Part shown: one piece after another, positions 11,505 to 23,885 of the stretch | Layout: the number at the start of each line of letters is the position of its first letter | Position numbering within the stretch: the stretch's first letter is position 1 | Assembly (NCBI RefSeq): GCF_017654505.1 | Contig: NC_054535.1 | Location: forward strand, 46,720,348-46,784,347 | Direction of reading: 5' to 3' | DNA: 64,000 nucleotides | From: Polyodon spathula | Lineage: Eukaryota > Chordata > Actinopteri > Acipenseriformes > Polyodontidae | The notes under the pieces: model-generated | The model's database searches: none | Told to the model about the DNA's origin: nothing | What the model saw: the letters and a program-made list of their open reading frames with translations, nothing else | Position numbers and translations under genes: made by a program

Positions 11505-11851
11505 TGACTCAGAGTCTTTGGAATTCTCTCCCAGCTTTGGTGTGTGATGCTCGCTTTAAATCAACACTCAAGACCCACCTGTTCTCTTTTGCTTTCCATG
11601 CTCCTTAAGCCTGATATCTGCTATTAGCTGCTGTGTTGCTGCTTCTATTTCACATATGTTACTATCATGTACTTTCCACTGTATTTAATGTATTATGCAT
11701 TGTTTTGTTTTGTTTTTTTACTGTCTATCATGTATTATGCATTTCTCTGTATTTAAAGTATTATGGATTTTCTTGTTGTTACTGCATCCTGTAAAGCTCT
11801 TTGTGATGGTGGTCCACTATGAAAGACGCTATATAAAATAGATTGATTGAT
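11505..11851 (+). mobile_element. LINE (L2-like) 3' tail
   Basis: Starts near GAATTCTCTCCCAGCTTTGG, includes TCGCTTTAAATCAA and CACCTGTTCTCTTTTGCTTTCC, and ends in GTCCACTATGAAAGACGCTA then TATAAAATAGATTGATTGATT. The GCTATATAAAATA plus ATTG-repeat ending is typical of L2-type LINE 3' ends. A second copy of the same family, same orientation, is at 22728-23050. Only the end of the ORF and the 3' UTR are left. Confidence 0.65.
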
Positions 11852-12019
11852 TTCCCTGGTGTTGGGTGTGTTCTTCTGGTATACCCTTGGTTCCTTGATT
11901 ACTCTGGTATACTGAATGAATGCCATAGTTTACTTGAACATTTTTAATTTAGTCCACCCAACAATTTTGCATGTACCCTGATGCTGATGGCTACTGTTTT
12001 GATGTTTTTTGAGAAGCAT

Positions 12020-12215
12020 GACAGATACATAAAGCATCTTTCATGGCAATCACAATTCCCTATCAAGCACGTTTGGGATGAATTTGAACAATGCTTTTTT
12101 TCATCATTCTCTGCCTACATGTCTACACCAAATATTAAATATAAAGAAATAATCCCTCAGGACACCGCCCAGCATCTTGTTGATGGTACCCTGAGGGATT
12201 CATTCAATTATTAAT
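12020..12215 (+). pseudogene. Tc1-like transposase C-terminal remnant
   Basis: The + strand reads FPIKHVWDEFEQ and, after a gap, IIPQDTAQHLVDG. This resembles the Tc1 transposase region around the catalytic Glu (NPIEHxWDEL) and the following IPQDTxxxLxxS. The Glu position reads Lys. Very decayed; a short hairpin (AATCCCTCAGG with CCTGAGGGATT, 12151-12200) overlaps it. Confidence 0.4.
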
Positions 12216-12604
12216 ATTTAGTCTGTGCCACATCATGTCAGGACGAATGGTGGCCCTACTTTGTAGTAGGTATTCGTCCTAATAATGTGGTTAGGCAGTG
12301 TAGCACCATGTACATTTTAAGTTTAGTAGCATGAAATACATATTTGTATGGGGGAACATAGTATTAGAGAAAAAAATATGATAAACGCTGTACTCTATTC
12401 CACTGCCAGGTCTCTTAAATCTTTCCATATAATGTTCTGTTCAGTGCTACAATTTCCTTTATGAGTAATTTCCCCATGAAAGTGTTTCCAAAGTTTCTGG
12501 ACCACACTTCACAAGTCACATTTCAAATGTAGCTATGCTAGGTTGAGTGTGTAAAGCTGGCTTTATGTTACAGATGCATCTGTTATAGAATTAAGCGATA
12601 GTTT

Positions 12605-12722
12605 CCGTCCATGAAGGCTCCTGTTGTAGTTCACCGCAACCAGAGTTACGCATCCCAAGGTGATGGCACTAGCAAAAGTCAAGGTCAATTACCACAAGAC
12701 AGAGCCTTCATTGAGAGGGCAT
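12605..12722 (-). mobile_element. Short palindrome-ended element, copy A
   Basis: The reverse complement matches the copies at 55372-55492 and 56183-56310: CCTTGACTTTTG, then TAG, then a TCACC block, then a GCGTAACTCTGGTTGCGGT block in the same order and spacing. Terminal arms around GAAGGCTC are inverted relative to each other. About 115 bp with no coding capacity: a MITE-like family. Confidence 0.6.
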
Positions 12723-13357
12723 GATTGCAATTAGAAAAATATTTTTTCATTCTTTTCTTTAAAAAAAATAATATTTTAAAATTTAGATTTACCTTGAACT
12801 TGTAATGATCCAGTGGGTACCCTTCCGCTGAGTTTTAGGAAAATAGTCCCAAAAATGTTCATAAAAGATCACATAAATAATTAGAGGAAAACAAAAAAAA
12901 ATCTTTTACTTGGCAGAGTTCCTTATAGTTTATCTGGACAGTGTCAGATATCTGTATGGAGCAATATTACTGAACTGTCTGTGTCTCGGTTTGTTGTTGT
13001 TGAAAGATGCTGAGCTCTTGTCGAGCTGACAGGCTGGGATTGATTGATTGACTGGTTGCTTTCGCCAGTGCAAATTATTAATTGGCTGGTTTTGGGGAAT
13101 AATAAATTAAATTTGGACCAATTGTGTCTCTGTTTAGTATTTGCTGTCTAATAGATGTGAACTGAGCTTTCATTATGGCGAGTCAAAATGAAAAAGCCGA
13201 CACTTACACAGATTGATTTTAAATTTGATTCAAAGTTAATGCTGTGACATTTTAGCAGGCATCTACTTTAAGAATGTTACATTATGATATGGTTAAGTTT
13301 TCCCAGTGCACTAATGTATGTTTTTTTATAGGTCCATTCATATTTTTTCTTCGACAG

Positions 13358-13465
13358 GTTTGGATGTGTGGCGGCAGTATGTATGATGTTCCTTGTTCCA
13401 GAGTTGGGCACATCTACAGAAAGTATGTCCCCTACAAAGTGCCATCAGGAACCAGTTTAGCAAGA
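13358..13465 (+). CDS. GALNTL6: GALNTL6-like exon: catalytic domain, Mn-ligand His region
   Basis: A 108-bp phase-0 exon (36 codons) between a CAG acceptor (13355-13357) and a GTAAGT donor (13466). It encodes [21 protein letters not shown] then [15 protein letters not shown]. This is the conserved Gal/GalNAc-T motif region of UDP-GalNAc:polypeptide N-acetylgalactosaminyltransferases, Golgi type II enzymes that start mucin-type O-glycans on Ser/Thr. In the family the His of the SRVGH motif is the third Mn ligand, and it is present here. The acidic residue usually after CGG-x-L/M is Tyr. The [15 protein letters not shown] segment fits the GALNT10/GALNTL6 subgroup; the assignment to GALNTL6 over GALNT10 rests mostly on the next exons. 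Upstream exons lie outside the window. Confidence 0.9.
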
Positions 13466-13823
13466 GTAAGTGATAAACAAACAAGAAAAATCCCACATGG
13501 AAACGCAAGTGTGCCTTAATCTGCATGCATCCCAGTAATTATGCTAGGGAATTCATCCTATACAGTAGATAACATCTTTGCATGAGCGCAACAATTTCTC
13601 ATAAAAATGGTTTTCCATAAACACAAAGAAAACATTAAATAACTAAAAAATTGATATAATACAAATTAATTTGCTCTTTATACATTAAAAATAGTAGGCT
13701 AAGGTCATGTATTGCCTTTAGGTGCTGTAATAACTCAAAATCTAGTATGTGAAATATTGAGTTAAGGAAGAGTAGCTGTTGTATATTGCTGCAGGAGCAT
13801 ATGATTTGTCTTTTTAATAAAAG

Positions 13824-14045
13824 AACCTGAAGCGAGTTGCTGAGACATGGATGGATGAGTACACTGAATACATCTACCAGCGGCGGCCTGAGTACAGACA
13901 TCTCTCAACTGGTGACCTGTCAGCACAGAAAGAACTGCGCAAACAGCTCAAGTGTAAGGATTTCAAGTGGTTCATGGCAGCAGTGGCCTGGGACCTACCC
14001 AAGTACTACCCTCCCGTGGAACCATTACCAGCTGCCTGGGGAAAG
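13824..14045 (+). CDS. GALNTL6: GALNTL6-like exon: end of catalytic domain and linker
   Basis: A 222-bp phase-0 exon (74 codons), acceptor AAAAG at 13819-13823, donor GGTAAG with GT at 14046-14047. It reads [22 protein letters not shown], then [20 protein letters not shown], then [20 protein letters not shown] and [12 protein letters not shown]. The [19 protein letters not shown] block is the family signature at the end of the GT-A domain. The [17 protein letters not shown] segment matches GALNTL6 better than GALNT10, as I recall them. The exon ends at the linker just before the ricin-type lectin domain. The intron to the previous exon is 358 bp; the intron after it is about 15.6 kb. Confidence 0.92.
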
Positions 14046-17000
14046 GTAAGCAAATAAAGCATGATGACCTGTCGATAAACTCAGCTGTCATGTTTAAAGG
14101 TATTGTATGTGTAGGTGATTCTTCTTTTTGCCCCCTCTCTCTATTTCATGATTTCTCATACACCACTGCCTGCTAAGTATAGGCAGGGGGTGGTACGTTG
14201 GAGCAGGTAGAGCTTCAAAGCTAGCTTGGCTCAGCAGCAAACATTGGCACTGAACTAGTACTTAAACTATGTACTTCTGATTCATCACTCCCCTACATTG
14301 GACAGTTTCCAGATCACGTACCGTCATTGTTGCACTTGAAAAAGTGACAAGATGGTCAGTCCACTGAAGCACAGTGCATTCGTATGGCGAACCACCACAC
14401 TTGCTGGCAGCTGGTGTTTATAAAGCTTTAGGTCAGAGAATTTAAAAAGCTGTGTGATTTGTGAGGAGTGTTTTTGCTCTCCTGTGCATTTCCCCAGCAG
14501 TGTGTTAATTACTTCTTAGTAGCTAAAACATTGCATTCCCTACAGATGCCTGCTGTAGAGAAGACATTTGAAATCAGGTCATAATGAGGAAGTGTCGTAC
14601 GGTTTGCCTATATTTACTACATGACTAGAGGAGGCCAATAAATGATACTGGTATTAAAACAAAACCTTAATTCCAATAAACTGTAAGTGATCTATTTTTA
14701 AAAGTGACTTTTAATTGCTCAGTACTTCTCATGGGAAAACAATTGATGACCTAAAAAGATATTTTGAATTTGCTGACATTGTTTCTTTTTGTCAATGGAC
14801 AGCTGGCATACGATAATAGCAGTAAGACCACATAACTATCCAAGGCAGCAATTACCATACATTTTTGCTTCAGGTCTCATTTATTAAGTATAAAAAGTAC
14901 CATTGTAAAATTAAGACCCCATTCATCTATGCAGCTTTGTAACAGACAGCAGGATTGCAAAATTCCCAAATAATTAATGTACTGGTCAGTGATTAAAAGA
15001 GACTGTGGCAATTAGATATTTGTATTAGAGCCACAAGGAATAGCAGAACTGTGACATATGCTTATAAAATCTGGGTTTTGCATCATTATATGACAAATCC
15101 CTTGCAGCCTGGGACCTAATTCCACCAAGCTGTACAAAAGCCTGTAAGTGATTTTTATTTTGCTAAAGTTCTTTTCTTCTTATGTAACTGCACTTGTTTT
15201 AATGTTTACATGATGCCTGCTGTTTACATATCTCTCCTGAGTTAGTTTGGAGGTTGCAGGCAGGTTGAATAATAATTGGACATTCCACGATTGGGAGAAA
15301 ATAATCAATATCTCCCCAAAAATAATTTTGACAAGAATATTCACTTAGTGCTGTACATTCCAAAAAAAACATTATCTGATCATGCCCTTGTAGCTTTTAG
15401 TATAAGAGATAAATAAGAATGTCATTAAACAGAGCTGGGTGTGTAGGTTTAAACTCCAGTTGTGAAATACGCAATCCTGGATTTCTAGTAGGCACAAATG
15501 GCCAATTACTAATTATGTAGTTTGTCAGTAATAACTCAAAAAATCCATACCTTAGGAAGAATAAAGTAAGTGCATGTGAAGCCTGTTAGAAGATGTATGC
15601 CTGGCAAATGCCTAATTTTACTTTCAAATTGACAGCTTCATATCCTGAATTCTTCAATCTCAACCCATCACCTTGTCACTTGTGTGACATATTCAACAAT
15701 GAAAGATCTTCATCAGGAATGCAGCACCATTTCCAAGGCAGTTGAATTCTTGCTCTGAAATTGGTTTCATACTGCATTCCAAACAGCTGTGGTAAAAGAG
15801 AGCCTGCATAAACAGACTCCCTTCCTCCTTCTGATGCTTCAGGCTGTGACTGACTTTTGTGACCTGTCCCCTTTTGTCTGAATTCAAATAGCATGTAGTA
15901 CTTCACAGTAATAACTTTAATCTGGCTTTGAAACTCTGAAGTCCTTCTAATTTGTTTGAGGGTTCCCAGGACCCTGACATAAGTAAAAATCAAAGAGATA
16001 TATCTTTAAATATATTTACTGTACATTCATTTGGTTGTTACAGTTGCTAACAATAATTTCCAATATTTCCCAACCAGTCCTCCCATATTTTAAACGGATT
16101 TACTGTTTGTAATTTTCATTTAACTATAATGGATGGAATTTAACGATGGCAGTATCTTGTGTGAAGTTTACCATATGTCTTCAGCCAAACACAAGAAACA
16201 TTTTACTCCAAATCACTATTAGCAGTATGTTTTTTGGAAAAAGAAAAACAGTCCCAGTACACTGACCAAACTTAATTTATATTTTCATTGAATTGTAAGT
16301 AGTATTTCCTTACTGATTTTAGAATTGTAAAGTGACATGACTTTAGACTGCAATATAAATAGGCATTTAAAATTACTGTTAGTTTTATTTCGTACTGCAC
16401 ATCACAAACAAATATGCAAAACAATTAAAAACAAAGCATTAGTATCACACTGTTATAATATACACACGTATTGCACAATAACACAAAGCAAATTAAATAT
16501 CTACTTGCTGAAGCGGTTTTTATTTTAACAAACAAGGTGTTCATGTGTGGCACCAATGCACTAGGAGAAGTCACAAGGCAGTGATGTCAGCTCCCTAGCA
16601 ACAAGCCTCTTATATTGGGAATGGATTCTTTCAATGCAGCGGGTTTGTGCATTTGAGAAAGGAGAGGAAGACTCATGAAATTAAGTGTCGACTGAAGTTG
16701 ATGAGAAGCAGTTACCCTCCGCAGTACGTGTGTTGCTTTGCATATGAAAAATGAGAAAAAGTGGGCTGTGAAGATGACTTATACTGGACCCTGACGCCCC
16801 AGAAAAGATGAGGGAGTGGTTCTACAGTATTTGTTAGCCTATTTGTTTTTCTTTGGGTCTCTCGCTATATCGCAGCCCTCAATATATAGTGGATTAATAC
16901 TGGAACCCGAAAATCGCTATACATCAAGTGGGTGATGTAACAAAAAACGTTTTTGAAGTTCATACTGCATACAGTAGTTCTAAAAGTCTTTTTGTTGTCC

Positions 17001-17916
17001 AGCTCTCTGTGCGGCTTGCTCACTGCTGTATAATCCAGTTTATATCCTGGCCGTCATATTTGCTTACATTGTCAGAAAACAGTAACAGTGACGTTTTAAT
17101 CACCATTTTGGTGTTTGGAGCATCTTCCTTTTGTAATGTGTTTTGTAATTCATTTGTTGTTAAAACAGAATCGGTATTCAGCCATTTTCTCTTGTTGTGA
17201 GTGCAGGGGAGAAGGAAGGAAGATGTGAACATCATCACAGACGGAGACTATTGCCTGGTGATGTAAGGATATCAGGGCAATAGTTCAATGTATTTTTGCT
17301 CTGATGATGAGGTTTTAACCAATCACAGGCCAGGATTTCCAACCACTGATTCATATATATATATGACTTCAACAAATTTCCCAGTAGATGCTAATCCACC
17401 CAGGCATTTTTGTAATTTCCTTCTGCAATTCTTGCAGCAAGTTTAGAGTAAGCCCTATATTTTTCTTTTTGAACAAATTTGTGAAACCAACAGTTTATTT
17501 TTACTTTTTCATGTCTAAAACAAATCTTGCCCTTTAAATTAGGTTTCAGGGATTTTACTTCAATTCTATACACTATCAGAGTTTTCGCACATACTTTTTT
17601 TATTGATACTATATATATGTCCAGATAACTTTTTAATATTCAAGAAAATTACACAGGCTCATTTAATTTGAAGTTTTACGAATCAGAGCAGTGTTAGTAC
17701 TCTTTTGGTTTATTAACTGCTTTAAAAATTGGATTGGTTGGTTGCGCAGAGCACCATAAATCCCAAGTAAAAAGCAGTCTGGGCGATCCAGTGCTTTACA
17801 GGTTTAACAGCATTAGTACTTCAATACAGTAATACAAATATGTTTATTATATATTTAGCCTTTAGACTATGCATGCATAAAACTAAAAAAACCACCGCTA
17901 TTAAAGATCTAATATA

Positions 17917-17917
<1 letters not shown>
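14046..17917. other. GALNTL6-like intron, start: no other gene seen
   Basis: AT-rich intron with no convincing exon. An open minus frame at 15676-15993 lacks recognisable motifs or splice context. No repeat boundaries could be assigned with confidence. Confidence 0.5.
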
Positions 17918-17963
<46 letters not shown>

Positions 17964-17978
17964 ATATATATATATATA
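17918..17978. repeat. (TA)n microsatellite
   Basis: Nearly pure TA repeat with small AATATA interruptions inside the large intron. Confidence 0.9.
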
Positions 17979-20900
17979 GTTATAATCAGAATCTGATTTG
18001 TATTAAATATATGGAATATCGTTACACAGTTATATTTTCTCTATAATTTAATGTTTATATACGAATTGAAGGTCATATACCTAACTACATCACATCCTAG
18101 TATATATGGGAAATGTAGGTTTTATTCTTAACAGAAGTTTCCGTTAAGCTGCAGAGACTTGTGAATACGACCAAAGAGCAATGAGTTTTTCAGAGAGCCT
18201 CAGAGCATGGATCACACAACCTGTAGTTAGCAAGTCGCATGATATCGAATGGGGTCTTGCTCTGGGCTTATAAAGGATTTTGCCTCCATTGAATATATCA
18301 GAAATCCCAAGTAAATCTAATCATCACTCAGCCTTGACATTTCTTATCTTTTAGTTAATTATACATTCTAGAAGAATCCGGTCAACTCATTTTTCAAAAC
18401 TGATTGGACATAACTTAAAATATTAGAACATGATTTCATCGCTGTCTTTTTCCAACTCCTCCTTTTTTTAAAAAGGCATGTGGACCAAAGTTCACAGAAT
18501 CCTTGCCATAATATAACACAAGTATATGTGTATATAATGCTAGATGATTTTTATTATGTAACACCAGATCTATTTAATTCCATTAACCTCTTAGCTGCAT
18601 ATTATGTTACCTTTTCAGTGTGTTGTCAATGGGTCAGTTTAACTTCATATATAAATGTGTGTTAACAAAGTGTAGAACAAAAAGACTATAGGGGTTTATC
18701 ACAAGCCTTTGAATAAGCATACAGTGGTCAGTTCAGTTATTTCCATTTAAATGTAAGCTATAATGAAACATGTTAAATATAATAGCCTTATATTAACTTG
18801 TACCATGCTTGGACTAAGCTTGCCCTCTCTTTCGTTTTCTAAAAGTTTGCCTGTACAAGCAGGTTTCAGACACCCTGTTTACTTGCCAAGGCTAGGGTTT
18901 TAATTAATATGAAACTCCACTGTAAGCACTTTTCCAAATTCACCGCATGAAGTCATTTTTTAGGGTTTATAATCTTTTCAGATTATACAAAAAAGCTTAC
19001 ATACTAATTTTTATAACTAAGCTTATTTTCTTATAATATGAGATACATACTCCTGTCTTTCTTAAAGCACCATTGATTATCATTCAAGGTTGGCAAATCC
19101 TGCTTTCAAGAGCCAACACAGAATTTTGCTTTGAGGTGCCAAAGACTAAGCCTTATCATTTGAAGGTATAAAGCCCTTCCAGAATTATACTGTGTGTCTG
19201 AGACAAACACCTACAGAAAAACGCAGACCCCAAAATTATTTATTTCACTTTCAAACTGTACAGCTTTTTCTGCAAATTACGTTTATTACTGCACTAAAAT
19301 CTTTACATAAACTAAACATGTATATTCTTTGGTTTAATTGATATTGTAATGTTTAAAAGACACTTTGAGTTTAGTTGGAGAAATTGAACTAATTCTTAAA
19401 TTGATTTAATTAAATGAACATTATTTCAAATGTGTCTTAACAATGTATTTACAATATTGTCATTGCCATGCATCTGTTATAGTAACTTTTCATATGTTCT
19501 TTCAACATGTTACATTATATAGCATTATAAGATGTATTTTCTAATTAAGTTACTTCAGTATAACAGTTGCTCCTAGCAATGGTAATATTATGTTACTCTG
19601 ATCTGTTATGACGTAATTTAAGCTTTCAATGGAAGGTCCAGTTATTTACATCTGAATACAGGCCACTGTTAACATATTATAATGGTATAGTGTTATAGTG
19701 ACTGAACTAAGTCTGACATTCTTCACTGTTCATACAAAATCCAGTTAAAGAAGGTTTTAAGACAACCTTTGCTTTTTGCCAATTTTAGGCTTGATTTAAT
19801 ATGAAACACTATCTTAAGCATTTTCCAATACTATTTCAAACCAATATCCAACTTAACGTTATAACACATCCTACGCTTTCCATTCTCATCTCTTTCTGCC
19901 AGGTTCTAATTAATTTCTGTTATATATAGAAAATGATTATTTCTAAGACAAACACCTATCTTCTGTTATCTGAAAGGTTATTAATATTAACAAGATCGCC
20001 CATTATAGAGAGGATCTTGGCTTTTAAATCGCTGACCATCAAAAACCCCTGCTTCATCGGCCAAAACCAATGAGTCACTTTCAACACTGCCTACAGTCAC
20101 AGTTTATTCTTTAAATGTTTTTATAACATGTAGTTCTAATTCAGATATGTCAATATAGCAATCTCTTAGAAACTGCAATTCTATTTTACTTCATTGATAT
20201 ACACAGAAGGCAAGAGGCTAATTTTTAATTATTAACATTAATTGAATATTTAAACTTAGGACTGCTCATACATTTACTTAATGCTATTATATTAGGTTTC
20301 TTATTTATTTAAATACTTTTGTTTTTTTCTTACTATAATCAAACCTATTTTGATTGCTTCTGGCATATTACTGAGGTCCATAGATTCTGCCATACTGCTC
20401 TCGCTGCTCTTGAGTCCAGTTAAAAAAGATGCTTTTACTTGATAAGGGAGGTTTTTTGGGTCAGTTTCTGCTCTCAGTGAGTCGGTTTCTGCTCACAGGT
20501 GTGGGTGACAGTCTTTAAGTCTGACACCTGCAAAAACTTAAATCTTGTTAGCTCTCTCTGCATTCTCATTCCCATCATCAGTGGGCAAACACATTTTAAC
20601 TGAATCTGGGTCCATCAAAGAACCACACACCCTTGCAACTAAGGAGTTCCATGCAAAAGGATCTAATGACTTATAGTACAAAAGGGACGTGACCGAACCA
20701 TCTGTGACAACACGGTTGCTAAACCCTGGTGCTGAGGTCGGTAGCCCACAGCAATATACAAGAGACCACTGGCCCAATTTCTAGTTATGCTAATTTGATA
20801 CATGTCTGAGTACAAACATTACTTTTTGTTATATCCATGACAGACTTAAGGCTAGTGTACAATGAGTTGCATCTTGTTGCTAAGGGTCACAAATGTCTTG

Positions 20901-21756
20901 GCTTAAAGCAATCAGTTATCCGATGACCAAACACAAAGATAACAAAAGTGTAAAGGATGAAAAAAATATATTTCTGTGCTTAATGGCTTTGTTATTTATT
21001 TATTGCAAAAGGTAACATTTTTTTTAATTTGTAGTATTTTATTTTTTGGAATAACTTACTTATAAAACAACTAAACTATGAAGCACTATCATTTTATGAG
21101 TCAATGGCAATAATTTGAAGCATTGAATAAACGGTGTCACGTAAAAAACAATAATGAATGAAGAGGTCTCTAAACCCCTCGTACTGTATGCCTATTTTTT
21201 TTCTATTTGGTCAAAGACCTTGCCAGGATTACTTCCAGCAAACCTGAGTTGATAATAAAGAATAGCTTGGTATGGCCATTAGTTATTGTGGAAGGTTTTG
21301 CAAAATTAGGTCTCAAATGGGATCTTCACTGCTGAAGTCTCGTGAACATAAAGTACAGCTTTCCGACATGTTTCCATGTAAAAAAAAAAACTTTGTTTTT
21401 GATCAATTTGTGTTGCCTTTTAGCATGAGGTTTACGGTTTACCCATCTTTTTAAGTCGTACAATGTTTCTATAACGTGAGGAATGTGCGCGATATGTACA
21501 CACAGTATCACACGGTATGAAGGTGCTCATGACAATGGAGAAACCCTGCCAATGATTCACATTCTATCAAGCTGTGAAAGAGAATATCTTCCCTGCAGAA
21601 AGCTTTTCTTACATGCTCATTTTTTTTATAATTTGTTTCAGACAATCCTCCACTAGTAACTGGTATAACATCACATAGTTTTAGTCTGACAGCAGCTGGA
21701 AATGTCGGTAACAATATAAATACCACACTGCTTGTGTAATTTAAATACACAAAGTA
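17979..21756. other. Intronic DNA, no gene seen
   Basis: AT-rich sequence without recognisable exon or transposon coding sequence. The minus frame at 20538-20777 resembles no family I know. Confidence 0.45.
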
Positions 21757-21850
21757 AGTATTGATTTATTTATTTAATTCTTTATCCAGGAAAAAAATCC
21801 TTGAGATTGAGGTCTCTTTTACAAGAGTGTCCTGGCAAGATGACCAGAAA
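21757..21850 (+). repeat. Dispersed repeat fragment (unassigned)
   Basis: TTATTTATTTAATTCTTTAT followed by CCAGG, then a GAGATTGAGGTCTC palindrome and TTTTACAAGAGTGTCCTGGC. I recognise this as a common interspersed motif in fish genomes but cannot name its class. Confidence 0.3.
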
Positions 21851-22727
21851 CAAAAAACCAAAAAACAACAACACTCTAAAAGACAGTCTCATCATTCAAT
21901 CTGGTATCAGAAACATTTACACTTCAATAAGTCTATAATGAGTATATATATATATATAATAAAATAATACAATAAAATAAGTCTTCTCCCACATATATTT
22001 AAAAATATTAAAATAAAAACATATATTAACTTAAATTAAACTAACATTCACACGCACACAGTGCTATTATGCTGGCCATTTTGATTGTATAAATCAAATA
22101 TTGATTGCATAGGAAAAATAAAATAATAAAAAAGAAAAATAAAGATCTGGAGAGAAATGGCGGATGAAAAGACACAGCAGACATATAAAAAGCAAATGAA
22201 GAATTATAAATATTTAAAATACACAACACATAACACAGAAACATCCCAGAACAGCCAGTGTCCTTTCCCGCTGTACTTACATGATTGCTGCACACGCTGC
22301 CACTAAAACCGGCAAGGAAGATGAATCCATACCAATCCTGAATCGGAGGCAGTAGACACAGGTGTGTGATGGTTAAAAAATCCAAGTGTGTGAAAACCCA
22401 AACTTTGTGTTGTGATTAAAGAAATTCATCTGGGTTACAGAATGTTCAAATCTGTAATATAAAATGGATAACAAATATACGTACCTAGAAAGGCAAGTCC
22501 ATGACATTTAAAATCAAAGCTGTACTGACATTCATAAATGTATTAGGTTCTATCAACTACTCTCCATACTAGCTGTTTCATACCCTGACAATAGATGTTG
22601 AATTCTCCCCTTTACAGTGACTAGAAAAGGGACAAGTTCATATTTGTTGGTCCAGTTTGTAATTTGGATTCTTGCCCCTGGGAAATTTCAATGAAAAGCA
22701 GATTTTATTTTGTGGCAGGATTAGGTA

Positions 22728-23050
22728 TCTCAGGAACTCTCTCCCAGCTTTGGTGCATGATGCTCCCACCATCGCTCGCTTTAAATCAAGACTCACCTGT
22801 TCTCTGTTGCTTTCCATGCTTAAACCTGGTATTTGTTGTTATCTGTTGTGTCTCTGCTACTTCTGATCTTTCACTGTGTCTTCTTATGACATAAACATCC
22901 ACAGTGTTTTAGAATGTTCACATCCTAGCCTTGTATTCAATGTATTATTTTGCATTGTTTTTCACTGTGTTTAATGTATTATTTTGCGTTGTTTTTCACT
23001 ATTTTATATAGTTTACCTTGTTTTTCACTGTATTTAATGTATTATTGTGG
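22728..23050 (+). mobile_element. LINE (L2-like) 3' tail, second copy
   Basis: Shares with 11505-11851 the blocks CTCTCCCAGCTTTGGTG, CTCGCTTTAAATCAA and CACCTGTTCTCT, and the repeated CACTGTNTTTAATGTATTAT units that follow. The terminal GCTATATAAAATA/ATTG tail of the first copy is not present. A partially decayed 3' fragment. Confidence 0.6.
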
Positions 23051-23456
23051 CAATGCGTTTAACAGTGTGTAGGTACAGGTGATCAATAATTAGACAAACA
23101 TTGATAACACTATGTAACACAATTTTTGTTCCTGGGTAGTAAGTGTTATTTCCTAATTGCTTATGCCTCAAAAGTATAGAAAATGGCTATTATTCCCCAC
23201 AAACTTTGCTTTTGTGACTGTGACAGGTAAATTTCAAAATATCACTAATTCCAATGAGAAAACGGGCGCTTTTGTGTCTTTTCGTTCACATAAAGTCAGA
23301 AAAAAACAACATATGAATCCAAATTAACATGTATTTAAATACTAAAGTAATACAAAAATGACTACAAAAGATTTAGAAGTGAGTAGTTTTTCAAGATTTA
23401 CGATTATACTGTAAATTTCCTGTCATTTGAATTGCCTTACACCTTGTCTTTAACCT

Positions 23457-23885
23457 TGTGACAGGGTAGCCAAAGTGAGGAGACTCAGAGATGGAAAGTG
23501 CAGCAAATGAAATACTTTTAATTAAATAATGATTACCAAACAAAACAAAAGGGCACAAATGCCAAATAAAGACACAAAACAGTCTAAACAATAGCTAGTA
23601 AACAACTGGCAAAAACACAGCTAACACACTCTCACTCACCTCTACCAAACACGTTCTCTCATTCTACCAAACACATTCTCTCATTCTACCAAACACTCAC
23701 CAACTAACACTCCCAACCACTCCCTTTTATACAGGTGCTGCAGCTAATTGGGCAATTCACACCTCATCAGCTGCAGCACCTTTCACACAAATTACTCACA
23801 CAAACTCATTCACTCAGATCCACACAGCAGACTCACATCCACTCTAAACACCACAAAACACACAGACAGGCTGCACCCTGTCACA
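23457..23885 (-). mobile_element. Solo LTR with 5-bp TSD
   Basis: A 429-bp unit begins TGTGACAGGGTAGCC and ends CACCCTGTCACA, giving TG...CA ends with an 11-bp terminal inverted repeat. It is flanked by a perfect 5-bp duplication AACCT (23452-23456 and 23886-23890). Read on the minus strand it has an LTR layout: a TATA-like CTGTATAAAAGGG upstream, an AATAAA-type signal downstream, then a short U5. No internal retroelement is attached, so this is a recombined solo LTR. Tandem ACCAAACACNTTCTCTCATTCT units lie at about 23645-23700. Confidence 0.8.

Noticed and set aside
15676..15993. 105-codon minus frame in the large intron
   Set aside because: Chance-length frame without motifs or splice sites I trust.
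20538..20777. 79-codon minus frame
   Set aside because: No recognisable domain or neighbouring exon.
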